Positions 36,850 to 45,492 of a DNA stretch of 47,634 nt are shown piece after piece; position 1 is the stretch's first letter, and every line of letters starts with the position of its first letter. The notes beneath the pieces were generated by a model. It was not told the origin of the DNA, did no database searches, and was given only the letters and a program-made list of their open reading frames with translations. Source of the DNA: Methylosinus sporium. Its GTDB lineage: Bacteria; Pseudomonadota; Alphaproteobacteria; Rhizobiales; Beijerinckiaceae. The DNA is taken from positions 1 through 47,634 of the forward strand of contig NZ_PUIV01000028.1 of the NCBI RefSeq assembly GCF_003113265.1, given 5' to 3'. Position numbers and translations under genes: made by a program.

Positions 36850-39177
36850 ATGAAATATCGCTATATTGGTTGGAAAAGTCAACGATTTGAGGCCTGCGTG
36901 TCGATCGCCGAATCAGCCAAGAATCTCGTCCGATCGATGAACCTCGGCAAGCTCATCGGACGTTTTCCCCGCCGTTTCGACATCGTTCCCCTCATCGACC
37001 TAGAGGCGACAGCGAATGCGGTCGGCGAGTGGGAGGTCACCGGCGGCGATCCTCAATTCGATCTTGCGGGCTTCGGCGTCATTCCGCTCCCCGCCGGCCC
37101 TTATGCAATTCGGGCGGTCGGCGGCGCAGCGCTCGACCAGCTCCGAGAGGCCAGCATCTACATCGACACCGGGTCGGGATTTTCCGAGGACACGCGTCAA
37201 CGCATTCGCTTTTTCGAAGAGTCCGACGGCGGATTCACCGCCTATTGCCGCTTCGCCGCGCCGGTCACGCGCATTCGCTTCGATCCAGCCGACGGCTCGC
37301 GGCCCGTTTTCTCGCTTCTGCAGCTCGAATTCGAGCCGACCTCCGCTCAGGAGCAGGCCGCGCGGCTTCGGCGCGAAGGCGAAGGGCGCATTCGCCTGCT
37401 CATGAATTTGGTGCGACTGCTCCCGGAAACCGAAGGGGCCGGCGGCGCCGGCCGCGTATGCAAGGCCTATCTCGCGCATCTGCCGGACTTCGTCACGCTG
37501 CGCGTCGCCATCCCGCCCTATCACGCCGATCTCGCGCAGCGCTATCCGAAGGCCGAATTCGTCGTCGTCACCGCCGACGACACTGCGCAAATGACGCAGC
37601 ATCTCGACTGGTGCGACTGCTATTTCGACCCGCTGAACGCGCTGCGTCCGACCTATATTCCCAAGCATGTGCCAGTGCTCGGTTGCGTTCTCGATCTGCA
37701 GCACATGCATCATCCGACATTTTTCTCCGATACGGAGAATGCGATGCGTCTGCGCGAATACGGCTATGTGTTCGATCGCGCCGATCTTCTCGTCGCCATC
37801 TCCGAATTCGAGAAACGCAACTTCGAGAGATTTTACGGCGTCGACGGCATTCACGTGGCTCACCTCAGCGGCTTCATGGCCGAGGACGCCGGCCTGTCGC
37901 GAGACGACATCGCCGCCGCACGCGCCCAGAGCTGCGACGCCGGTCGCTATCTCATTTATCCGGCCGTGCCTTGGGTTCACAAGAACCACGAGATATTATT
38001 GCAGGCCATCGCCCTGCTCCGCCGACGAGGCCTCGACGTTCCGATCATGCTGACCAACACGGGCGCGAAGAAAGATCGCGTCGCGGAGCTGAAGGCCGTG
38101 GCCGCGCAGCTCGACGTCTCGGACCTCGTGCGGACCGAGTCCTTCCTCCCGGAATCGACGCTGCTCCATTATTTCGTCCATAGCGTCGGCCTCGTATTTC
38201 CATCTCTGTATGAAGGTTTCGGCATTCCCCTCGTCGATGCCATGAAGCTCGGCGTTCCGATTTTGACGGGGACATCCTCTGCGATCCGGGAAATCTGCGG
38301 CGACGCTTGCGCCTATTTCGAGAATGAACGCAACGCAATCGCCGTCGCCGACGACATAGAGCGCTTCTGGCTCGACGAGGACCGCCGCCGCGCGCTCGCC
38401 GAAAAAGGCTTTGTGCAAGGCGAAAATTTCTCGTCGCGAAAAATGGGCGAGCAATTGACGAAGGCCATAGAGAGTCTCGTCGAACGCAAGAAGCGCGACG
38501 CCGCGGCCGATGCGCCCACGTTTCGACGCGAGAAGCGTCCAGCGATCATCGAGCGTCTCGCCGTATTCGCGCTCTATCTCGCGCCGCTCGACGCGGACGA
38601 GATCGCGACTTTGCGCGAGATCGAGGATATAAATCGCTATCATGCGCATCTCTTCGGCGCGCAGGCCCAGGTGACCGTCGGCGTCGACATCTCCCTGCTA
38701 CGCGACGAAACACTGCGATCCCTATTCGCGAAAGCGCGTCGACTGATCGTTTTCGACTCGTCCAAGCCCCGAGCGCGCGAGCTCGCGACGCGCGAGTTCA
38801 GTCATCGCTACAATGACGCGCTCTATCAGCTCGTAACCACTCTGCCTCAAAGCGATTCCCTTTATCGGGCCAATATCATGGACGCGCTTTTGATGGGTCT
38901 CGATCTCAATCCGACGGCGACGCACGGCGAGTTGGATGTCGGCGCCGCCAACATCATGCTCGACCCGCCGCCGACGGAAATCGAGGGCGTCCTGCGATAT
39001 GAGACGCGGCGCAGAAGCGGCTATGCGGTGGTCGATGCGGTGATCCGCCGCGGCGGGCCGCTCAGCGATCTATACAATGGCGACATCGCCTATCTCAGCG
39101 CCTTTTGCACGCGGGGGACGCGTCTGCGCTTTCCCGGCCGCGTCTCTCTCCCTGACGATTCTCGAGCCGGTCACTGA
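36850..39177 (+). CDS. Large GT4-type glycosyltransferase with extra N- and C-terminal regions
   Basis: Protein of 775 residues. Residues about 50-175 form a beta-rich module (VTGGDPQFDLAGFGVIPLPA, then FSLLQLEF) like a carbohydrate-binding or lectin part. The GT4 catalytic part spans about 180-545: N-terminal GGAGRVCKAYLAHLPD, DLQHMHHP, and the nucleotide-sugar motif SLYEGFGIPLVDAMKLGVPI near 452. About 220 residues follow that I do not recognise. Start ATG at 36850 has a weak ribosome site, and an ATG at codon 30 (36937, MNLGKLIG) is an alternative. The next glycosyltransferase starts two bases after the stop. Probably builds a fucose-containing or related surface polysaccharide. Confidence 0.82.
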   Translation: MKYRYIGWKSQRFEACVSIAESAKNLVRSMNLGKLIGRFPRRFDIVPLIDLEATANAVGEWEVTGGDPQFDLAGFGVIPLPAGPYAIRAVGGAALDQLREASIYIDTGSGFSEDTRQRIRFFEESDGGFTAYCRFAAPVTRIRFDPADGSRPVFSLLQLEFEPTSAQEQAARLRREGEGRIRLLMNLVRLLPETEGAGGAGRVCKAYLAHLPDFVTLRVAIPPYHADLAQRYPKAEFVVVTADDTAQMTQHLDWCDCYFDPLNALRPTYIPKHVPVLGCVLDLQHMHHPTFFSDTENAMRLREYGYVFDRADLLVAISEFEKRNFERFYGVDGIHVAHLSGFMAEDAGLSRDDIAAARAQSCDAGRYLIYPAVPWVHKNHEILLQAIALLRRRGLDVPIMLTNTGAKKDRVAELKAVAAQLDVSDLVRTESFLPESTLLHYFVHSVGLVFPSLYEGFGIPLVDAMKLGVPILTGTSSAIREICGDACAYFENERNAIAVADDIERFWLDEDRRRALAEKGFVQGENFSSRKMGEQLTKAIESLVERKKRDAAADAPTFRREKRPAIIERLAVFALYLAPLDADEIATLREIEDINRYHAHLFGAQAQVTVGVDISLLRDETLRSLFAKARRLIVFDSSKPRARELATREFSHRYNDALYQLVTTLPQSDSLYRANIMDALLMGLDLNPTATHGELDVGAANIMLDPPPTEIEGVLRYETRRRSGYAVVDAVIRRGGPLSDLYNGDIAYLSAFCTRGTRLRFPGRVSLPDDSRAGH

Positions 39178-39179
39178 CA

Positions 39180-41849
39180 ATGAGAATGGCAGATATCTTC
39201 CTTGGGCGCGATCGTGCGAATGTCGAAGGCAAATCGCCTCCGACATCGGAGAGGCTACGCGGGAAGCCGGCCGCCCCGCAGAAAAAGGAGCATATCTACC
39301 CGATCGTGGGCGTGGTGACGCCGGTCCGCAATCGGCGCGACTGGACGCTCGGCTTCGCGCAGAGCATGAGAAAACAGAATTATCCTATTTTTCGGCTCTA
39401 CATCGTCGATTCGGGCTCGACCGACGGCACGCCGCAGGCGCTCCGCGCGCTCGGCGCGAGCGAGATCACCGTCATCGACGACCCCGATTGGCATTATTGG
39501 ACCGCGGCGACGAATTCCGGCGTCGTGGCCGCGCTGAAGGACGGCTGCGACTATATTCTCACGCTCAATGACGACGCCATTCTTCCCGATGATTTCATCG
39601 CCAATATCGTCGAGGGCGCGCTCGAGAGCGACGCCCCCATCGTCGGCAGCGTGATCTCCTTCGCCAATGATCCCGGCCGGCTCTGGGGAGTCGGCGCCTA
39701 TAATGATTGGGAGAACGGCGCCTTCGTGCAGACCGGGCTCGCCAATCTCTATGAGGATGCGCTCGACGCGAAGACACGAATCGGCGCCGACATGATCGCG
39801 GTCGACTATCTGTGCGGCAATGGCACGCTCGTCCATAAATCCGTCTTCGAGAAGATCGGCCTCTACGAGCAGCGCAACGCGCCGCATTATCATGCGGACA
39901 GCGAATTCACCATGCGCGCCGAAAAGGCCGGCCTCCCGCGCCTCGTCGCGCTTCGCGCGCGGCTCTATAATCGCTTCACGCTCGACGCCGACGGCCCCTT
40001 CTCGAAGAAGAATATGAAATTCTTCTCCCTGCGCTCGGCCAATTTCGTGCGCCCGATCCTGCATATTCTGAACGAATATTGCCCGGCGGAACATCGCACG
40101 CGCGCCTTCGTTTTCTATTATGGCCGCTATTTGTCGCTCTTCGACGCGCGCACGCGATCCAAGCTCCTGCGCGCCGTCAAATTCATGACATTGTCGGGCG
40201 CCGAGCGGCGCGCTTTCGCGCCGCGCCTCGTGCCGCCCGCCGATCCCGCCTTTCTCGCCTGCGACGATCTCGAAATTCTTCTGTCTCTGCCGGCGCTCGA
40301 ATTCGTCCTGCTCGCTTATGCCTATCTGCTTCAGCGCAGCTGCTCCGACAATGAGTTGCACAGCTATGCCCATGCGATCGGCGCCGGAAAGTCGCGCGAG
40401 GCCGCCATCGTCGAATTCGTCGGGTCGGGAGAATATCGCGGCCGCCCGCGGCCGCTGGTCGCGGAACTCGATGTCGCGCTTTCCGCGCCACGTTTCGGCG
40501 GAAAGAAAATCGACGCCGCGCTGGACATGTCGGATTCGCAATTCACGCTTGCCTGCCTGTTGGCGGCGCGAGGTCGTGCGCCCTCGCGCGACGAATTTCT
40601 CAAAGCGCGACGCCTCGTTGCGACGCGGGGACGCGCCGCCCTCGTCGACGAGCCGAGCGATTCCCGCGCCCTGGCGTCGCCGACCTTGCAGGCTTTGTCG
40701 GAGACGGTCGCGAGACTTGTGGCGGCGCCGGCGCGAGACGACGCGGTCCACGTCTATGTCAATATCGACGTGCTCTGCATGGCGATCGTCGATCCGAAAG
40801 CGCGAACCGGCGTTCATCGCTATGCGAAGAACGTCGTGCACGAGATGCTCGACGATTCCCGCGTGACGCTGCGCGTCTTCCATTCGCCGTCGCTGCGGCG
40901 CGAATGGAGCCGACTGGTCGAGGCGGAGCCCATCTGGCTCGAGCGCGAGGCTCACGCCGAAGACCCGATCCCGGCGCGCGCCGTCGTGCTGTTCCCCTAT
41001 TTCCCGATCGAAGCCGCGCCGGCGCGCTTCGCCGCGCTGCCGCAATGCATAATGATGCATGATCTGTTTCCGCTGGAGCGGCCGGAATGGTTCAGCGCGG
41101 AGGCCGTTTCGACATTCCAGCGCCAGCTGCGTCAGCTCCTGACGGCGAGCCATATCTTCTGCAATTCACGCGCGACGCAACAGCAGCTGCAGAGCGCTCT
41201 GCCGACGCTGCGGGCCTCCTCGTCCGTCGCCTATCTCGCCGCCGACGGGAGCGGCCGGACGGGGCGGCGCGAGCTCCGCAAAATCGTCGATCTGCCGCGG
41301 AGCGCGCGTTATTTTCTGTGCATCGGCACCATCGAGCCGCGCAAGAATCTGCTCAATGCGATCTCCGCCTTCGCGCTTCTGGCGAGCCGGCCGGAGGCGC
41401 GCGGCCTGCATATGCTGATCGTCGGCCAGGAAGGATGGAATGTCGACCTCGCCGACCTCCGCAAGGCCGCCTTCGATGCGACGAAGCGGATACATTTTCT
41501 CGGGCGTGTGCCGGACGCAGACCTCTGGACTCTCTACGAAGGCGCGATCTGCACCGTCTTTCCCTCGCTCGCCGAAGGGTTCGGCCTGCCGATTCTCGAA
41601 TCCTTCGCCTGCGGCGCGCCGGTCGTCACTTCTCGCGGCTCCAGCACGGAAGAGATCGGCGGCGACGCCGCTATACTCGTCGATCCGCTCGACCCATCCG
41701 AAATCGCCGCGGCGATTTTGCGTATCGCCACCGATACGACAGAGCGGCGGAGGCTGAAGATGGAAGCCCTCCGCCGCGCGCAGGATTTTTCCTGGGCGCT
41801 CTGCGCCGAAGCTCATATCGCGGAATTCGAGCGCCTGACGAAGAGATGA
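39180..41849 (+). CDS. Fused GT2-DUF4214-GT4 glycosyltransferase
   Basis: Protein of 889 residues with two transferase domains. GT2 at about 40-300: VGVVTPVRNRRDWTLG, IVDSGSTDGT, and TLNDDAILPDDF. A DUF4214-like segment at about 370-423 (LAYAYLLQRSCSDNELHSYA, then SREAAIVEFVGSGEYRGR) links to a GT4 domain at about 520-889: RTGVHRYAKN, GTIEPRKNLLNAISAF, and EGFGLPILESFACGAPVVTS. It begins two bases after the preceding glycosyltransferase stop, so the two are surely co-translated. Acting in tandem, the domains could add two sugars in turn to a surface glycan. An ATG two codons on (39186) is an alternative start. Confidence 0.88.
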   Translation: MRMADIFLGRDRANVEGKSPPTSERLRGKPAAPQKKEHIYPIVGVVTPVRNRRDWTLGFAQSMRKQNYPIFRLYIVDSGSTDGTPQALRALGASEITVIDDPDWHYWTAATNSGVVAALKDGCDYILTLNDDAILPDDFIANIVEGALESDAPIVGSVISFANDPGRLWGVGAYNDWENGAFVQTGLANLYEDALDAKTRIGADMIAVDYLCGNGTLVHKSVFEKIGLYEQRNAPHYHADSEFTMRAEKAGLPRLVALRARLYNRFTLDADGPFSKKNMKFFSLRSANFVRPILHILNEYCPAEHRTRAFVFYYGRYLSLFDARTRSKLLRAVKFMTLSGAERRAFAPRLVPPADPAFLACDDLEILLSLPALEFVLLAYAYLLQRSCSDNELHSYAHAIGAGKSREAAIVEFVGSGEYRGRPRPLVAELDVALSAPRFGGKKIDAALDMSDSQFTLACLLAARGRAPSRDEFLKARRLVATRGRAALVDEPSDSRALASPTLQALSETVARLVAAPARDDAVHVYVNIDVLCMAIVDPKARTGVHRYAKNVVHEMLDDSRVTLRVFHSPSLRREWSRLVEAEPIWLEREAHAEDPIPARAVVLFPYFPIEAAPARFAALPQCIMMHDLFPLERPEWFSAEAVSTFQRQLRQLLTASHIFCNSRATQQQLQSALPTLRASSSVAYLAADGSGRTGRRELRKIVDLPRSARYFLCIGTIEPRKNLLNAISAFALLASRPEARGLHMLIVGQEGWNVDLADLRKAAFDATKRIHFLGRVPDADLWTLYEGAICTVFPSLAEGFGLPILESFACGAPVVTSRGSSTEEIGGDAAILVDPLDPSEIAAAILRIATDTTERRRLKMEALRRAQDFSWALCAEAHIAEFERLTKR

Positions 41850-41856
41850 GACGAAA

Positions 41857-41882
41857 AAGCGCCCCTAGAGAGAGGGGCGCTT
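41857..41882. terminator. Bidirectional terminator after the glycosyltransferases
   Basis: Perfect inverted repeat AAGCGCCCCT, loop AGAGAG, AGGGGCGCTT lies between the plus-strand glycosyltransferase stop (41849) and the minus-strand Tim44-like stop (41918). An A-run precedes and TT follows, so it can serve transcripts from both sides. Confidence 0.72.
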
Positions 41883-41917
41883 CGCATTTCGTCACAGAGC
41901 CGCAAAAGGCGCGCGGA

Positions 41918-42922
41918 TCACGCCGTCTGCTGGATCGCGGAGAGCTTCCAGGCCTCGGGCCCTTCTCCGGCCGGGCGGCGGAAGGTCCACACCTCGGTCG
42001 ATTGCGTCGGCTGCGAGGCGTCGCCGGATACGATCTTGCCGGTCGCGCGATCGATGAAGAGATCGATCAGCGCGAAGCGCATCGCCACAGTCGCATATTC
42101 GTCCTGGCCCTCGCGCCAGGCCTCGGAGAGATCGCCCTGCAGCAGCTTCACCTCCGAGATGCGGTTGATGACTCCTTCGCGCGCATTGGCGCGAATGTCG
42201 TCGGAGAAATAAGAGACCATCTCCGGAGTCGCGAGATCATGCAGCCGGCCGATATCCTCCTGACTATAGGCGGATTGGGCGTCGGAGAGCACGCGCTCGA
42301 AAGAGTTGAAATCCTCTGGACGCAGGCTCAAGGGCTCGCTGGCGGCGTGACGCGCCGCGGCCGCGCCGCCGCCGAGACCCGTCCCGCCGCCGGTGAAGGC
42401 GAAGGCGCTCGGACGTGAGCCGCCTCCCGCGCCGCCCATGGCTCCGGCGAAGCGACGGCCGGCGAACCATTGAAAGGCCAGCCGCGCCAGAACGACGATG
42501 ATGGCGATCTGGACCAGAAGCCCGATGATCGAGGCGAGGCCGCCGAGCCCGCCCATCAGCCCATTGCCGGAGAGGAGGCCGAACAGGCCCGCGCCGAGCA
42601 GGCCGCCGGCGAGGCCGCCGAGCAAGCCGCGTCCGAAGGCGCCGCCGGCCGGATTGGCGGCAGGAGCGGCGGCAGGGCGCTGCGGCGCGGCCGGCTGAGC
42701 CTGCGGCTGAGGCGCCGGTTGCGGAGCCACGCTGCGCTCCATGGGCGCAGCCGGTCGCGGCGCCGTAGTCGTCGCGGGCGGCGCCGTGAAGCTTCGCGAG
42801 CCGCGGCTTCCCGAACTCGCGCCGCCGCCCATTTTGGCCTCGGCGAGCGCCGGGGCGAAAGCAATGAGCGCGGCGAGCGCCAGGGCCGGCAGTGATTTGG
42901 CGTTCGATGTCCAAGTCGACAT
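41918..42922 (-). CDS. Tim44-like domain protein
   Basis: Inner-membrane-associated protein. Start ATG at 42922 follows CGAGGA; the open frame upstream lacks a site. Residues 1-30 are a signal or anchor (ALALAALIAFAPALAEA). Then comes a proline/alanine-rich stretch (VAPQPAPQPQAQPAAPQRP), a glycine-rich membrane span pair (LLGGLAGGLLGAGLFGLLSG; IIGLLVQIAIIVVLARLAFQ), and a C-terminal Tim44-like domain from about 200 (EDFNSFERVLSDAQSAYSQE; FRRPAGEGPEAWKL). The domain is named after the mitochondrial import protein, but bacterial members have no proven import role. Confidence 0.87.
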   Translation of the reverse strand: MSTWTSNAKSLPALALAALIAFAPALAEAKMGGGASSGSRGSRSFTAPPATTTAPRPAAPMERSVAPQPAPQPQAQPAAPQRPAAAPAANPAGGAFGRGLLGGLAGGLLGAGLFGLLSGNGLMGGLGGLASIIGLLVQIAIIVVLARLAFQWFAGRRFAGAMGGAGGGSRPSAFAFTGGGTGLGGGAAAARHAASEPLSLRPEDFNSFERVLSDAQSAYSQEDIGRLHDLATPEMVSYFSDDIRANAREGVINRISEVKLLQGDLSEAWREGQDEYATVAMRFALIDLFIDRATGKIVSGDASQPTQSTEVWTFRRPAGEGPEAWKLSAIQQTA

Positions 42923-43106
42923 GACTATCCTCGAGCGGTTCGCCCAGAGATGAGGAATCACTCGGGCGCAATCTATATAGGAAAGCTCCCACCTCGCGGC
43001 AAAGGGCCGCGCGGCGGAAGCAGAACCGTTTTCGACGCTCATAAGGTCGCAAACTGTTCTAATTTTCCATTTAGACGACTCGATGCGAAGAGGAGGTCTC
43101 TAGCGC

Positions 43107-43616
43107 GTGACGCCGAAATTGGTCTTCGTCGCAGCCATGGCGCGCAATCGCGTCATCGGCGCAAATGAGCGGACGCCTTGGCGGCTCGCGAGCGATCTCG
43201 CGCGTTTTCGCGAGCTGACCTGGGGCAAGCCGCTGGTCATGGGGCGGCGGACGTTCGAATCGATCGGGCGCGCCCTGCCCGGCCGCGAAACCGTCGCTCT
43301 ATCGCGCGATCCGGATTTTCGTCCCGAAGGCGCGCATGTGGCGCGCAACCGCTCGGAAGCGCTGGCCCTCGCGACGCGACTCGCCGAATCGATGCGAGCG
43401 CCGGAGATCATCGTCGCCGGCGGCGCGCAGGTCTACTCGGCCTTTCTGCCGCAGGCCGATGTGATTCACCTGACCGAAGTGGCGCTGACGGTGGCCGGCG
43501 ACGCACTGTTCCCAGCCCTCGATTCCGCCCAATGGCGCGAGACGCGGCGCGAGACGCCGCCCCGTCTGCCGGAGGACGAGGCGGATTTCCAATATCTGCG
43601 GCTCGAACGCAGGTGA
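43107..43616 (+). CDS. folA: Dihydrofolate reductase
   Basis: NADPH-dependent enzyme that makes tetrahydrofolate. GTG start at 43107 with AGGAGG a little over ten bases upstream. MTPKLVFVAAMARNRVIGAN, TPWRLASDLARFRELTWGKP and VMGRRTFESIGRALPGRETV are typical DHFR blocks, and IIVAGGAQVYSAFLPQAD the second nucleotide block. At 169 residues it is full length. It lies immediately before a tRNA-Pro gene; thyA, the frequent neighbour, is not in the window. Confidence 0.95.
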   Translation: MTPKLVFVAAMARNRVIGANERTPWRLASDLARFRELTWGKPLVMGRRTFESIGRALPGRETVALSRDPDFRPEGAHVARNRSEALALATRLAESMRAPEIIVAGGAQVYSAFLPQADVIHLTEVALTVAGDALFPALDSAQWRETRRETPPRLPEDEADFQYLRLERR

Positions 43617-43640
43617 GAGTGGAAGAGGCGCAAACAGCTG

Positions 43641-43669
43641 TTGCAGGTCGGAGAACGTGAAGCTATAAA
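43641..43669 (+). promoter_or_regulatory. Probable promoter of tRNA-Pro
   Basis: TTGCAG (43641-43646) and TATAAA (43664-43669) with a 17-base spacer, ending 39 bases before the tRNA-Pro gene. The spacing and the good -10 box fit a housekeeping promoter. It starts 25 bases after the folA stop. Confidence 0.55.
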
Positions 43670-43708
43670 CCGCCTCGACCAGCGGCGACCGCTTCGCGGA
43701 CGCCAGAT

Positions 43709-43785
43709 CGGAGTGTAGCGCAGCCTGGTAGCGCACCTCGTTCGGGACGAGGGGGTCGGAGGTTCGAATCCTCTCACTCCGACCA
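43709..43785 (+). tRNA. tRNA-Pro (anticodon CGG)
   Basis: Acceptor CGGAGTG pairs with CACTCCG, D-arm GCGC/GCGC, anticodon stem CCTCG/CGAGG with loop TTCGGGA (anticodon CGG), T-arm GGAGG/CCTCT with loop TTCGAAT, discriminator A and encoded CCA. The D-arm region is AGCCTGGTA as in proline tRNAs. Confidence 0.97.
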
Positions 43786-43957
43786 AATTCATGAAAATTC
43801 GGCGTTTGGGCTTCGGTTCCGTCGCTCGCGCATATCGGCGAGATCGCGTCGGTAGATCGATCCGAAAGGACGCCGCGAAGGCGGCGGCGAAGCTCTCGCC
43901 CCCACCTCCAGCCGGCTCGACAGCGCGGTGAAGCCGGCGGCGTCGCCTCCTCCTCGC

Positions 43958-44077
43958 TCACTCCTCCGCGCCGGCGCCGCCCGAGACAATGACGCCGAGC
44001 CATTCGACGAACCAGCTCGGCGGCCGTTCCGCCCAAAATCCCCGCCAGCCGAACAAATCGCGTGTGGGAGAGCTCAT
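43958..44077 (-). CDS. Possible tiny protein, 39 residues, tryptophan-rich
   Basis: Frame starting ATG at 44077, three bases after the stop of the 113-residue gene on the same strand, ending TGA at 43958. The product (MSSPTRDLFGWRGFWAERPP, then SWFVEWLGVIVSGG) has four tryptophans and one short hydrophobic stretch, suggesting a membrane-lining peptide. Its ribosome site is weak, so it would depend on coupling with the gene before. Not recognised; could be chance. Confidence 0.3.
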   Translation of the reverse strand: MSSPTRDLFGWRGFWAERPPSWFVEWLGVIVSGGAGAEE

Positions 44078-44080
44078 ATG

Positions 44081-44422
44081 TCAGCACGGGCGCGTACCAT
44101 CGGCCTTGGCGTAATTATCGTAGGAGGCGTAGACGCCGATGATCGTCGTGCGCGCTAAGCTGCGCCCATGCGCTTCCGCGACGCCGCGCATCGCCTCCGG
44201 CAGCATTCGCCCGACGACGTCGGCGCAGCCCTCGGCTCCCGGCTCGTGACGAACGGGCGAATCGGCGGTCGGTGCCGGCAGCCGTTTCGGATCGTTGAAA
44301 GCGGCCGACGCGAAACGCGACAGGCGCATGGCGAGGCCGACCAGAGCGACGAAGGAGACGAGCAAAGCAAAACGAGAAACATGTTGCACGATGAAAACCC
44401 GGCTGCGTCGCGACGCGTCCAT
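44081..44422 (-). CDS. Hypothetical membrane-anchored protein, 113 residues
   Basis: Not recognised. The frame from ATG at 44422 begins with MDASRRSRVFIVQHVSRF, followed by a hydrophobic stretch (ALLVSFVALVGLAMRL) that would anchor the protein with the rest in the periplasm. The soluble part has two cysteines (EGCADVV and the terminal RPC) and ends ARTTIIGVYASYDNYAKADG. The open frame goes further upstream across the start of the YqeB-like gene's antisense side but without signals. Ribosome site is poor, so the start is uncertain. Confidence 0.45.
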   Translation of the reverse strand: MDASRRSRVFIVQHVSRFALLVSFVALVGLAMRLSRFASAAFNDPKRLPAPTADSPVRHEPGAEGCADVVGRMLPEAMRGVAEAHGRSLARTTIIGVYASYDNYAKADGTRPC

Positions 44423-44496
44423 ACAGCGCCCGCGCGAGCCATGCCGAATGCCGGCGCCAAATAATATGCGCCGACACACATTCTGAAAAAAACGTC

Positions 44497-45315
44497 TCAG
44501 CGCGAGCCGATCGAGACCGGCGTCCAGCCCCCCGCCTCCATTTCCACCGCAAAAGAGACGCCCCGGGCGATGAGCTTGTTGCGGTTGGCGACGCCGGCCA
44601 CCGGCGCGCGATCGGAGGTTGCGATCTCGGCGATGGGCGCGCCGGGGAGCGCCGTCTGCTCGGGCCGGGCCAGCCCGCTGAGCCGTCCGGCGACCGGCGC
44701 GCGCACCGGCTCCTCGCCGAGAAAGCCCAAAATCTCCTCGGCGTCGATGCGATCCCCGATCGTCTTGCGCGCAGCGAACGTGCCCTCGCGAGCGGCGATC
44801 ACATCCCAATAATCGAGCGCGAGGCGATCGGCGCCGCGGGGATTGGGCGGCGCATCTCCCGCCCGCAGCACAGCGCCCGGATCGAGCCCATCGGTCGCGA
44901 CGACGAGATCGCAATCGCTCCCGGCCACGAAGCCGGAGCCGACGCCGATCGTCAGCTCGGCCAGATCGGCGAGCGCGCGCGGGGGCCGCTCGTCATGATC
45001 CGGCGCGGAGACGATGACGTCCCAGGGCCAGCGCTCCACCACCTCGTCGAAAGGCCGCAGCAGAAGCGGCAGAAATTGCCGAGTCTGCATTCCGCAGAGA
45101 AATTCGGTCGGCCGATCGGCGCGGCGCGCCTCGACTCCGCCGAGCGCGGCGACGCCGTCGAACCAGGCGTCGGCATAGCACATGCGCCGCCGTAGACTCC
45201 GCGGCGGCCGCTCCTGATGAAGCACAGTCGCATAGCCTTCGCCGATCAGCCGTCTGGCGACCGCCGACGCCCTTTCCCCGACGCCACAGACGAGCACGCA
45301 GAGCTCTTTGTTCAT
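44497..45315 (-). CDS. YqeB-like protein of the molybdenum hydroxylase system
   Basis: Protein of 272 residues resembling YqeB (EF2563 family), genes usually found with selenium- or molybdenum-dependent hydroxylases and related to XdhC-type cofactor handling. Seen: VLVCGVGERASAVARRLIGE (nucleotide-type fold), RPPRSLRRRMCYADAWFDGV, TIGVGSGFVAGSDCDLVVAT and ILGFLGEEPVRAPVAGRLSG. Start ATG at 45315. The usual RGAGD head is CGVGE here. No molybdenum hydroxylase, xdhC or selenium gene is in the window, so its partner is elsewhere or its role has changed. Confidence 0.68.
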   Translation of the reverse strand: MNKELCVLVCGVGERASAVARRLIGEGYATVLHQERPPRSLRRRMCYADAWFDGVAALGGVEARRADRPTEFLCGMQTRQFLPLLLRPFDEVVERWPWDVIVSAPDHDERPPRALADLAELTIGVGSGFVAGSDCDLVVATDGLDPGAVLRAGDAPPNPRGADRLALDYWDVIAAREGTFAARKTIGDRIDAEEILGFLGEEPVRAPVAGRLSGLARPEQTALPGAPIAEIATSDRAPVAGVANRNKLIARGVSFAVEMEAGGWTPVSIGSR

Positions 45316-45492
45316 CGACCCTTCTCAGCCTCGATACGCGCGCGACATATCGATAGGTATCAGAATTACATATTGCAGCGCAACCCGTCGTGCTGCGGCG
45401 CAATGCGGGCGCTCTCCCTCGCGGATCACGAGAGATGCGAGACGCCGCGGCCTGCTGTATAGCAGAGCCTCCAGCGATCTTGCGCGCGCGAA

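Noticed and set aside
39255-41153. A 632-codon minus-strand frame across the fused glycosyltransferase
   Set aside because: Antisense shadow of a gene with several transferase motifs; no ribosome site or family motif.
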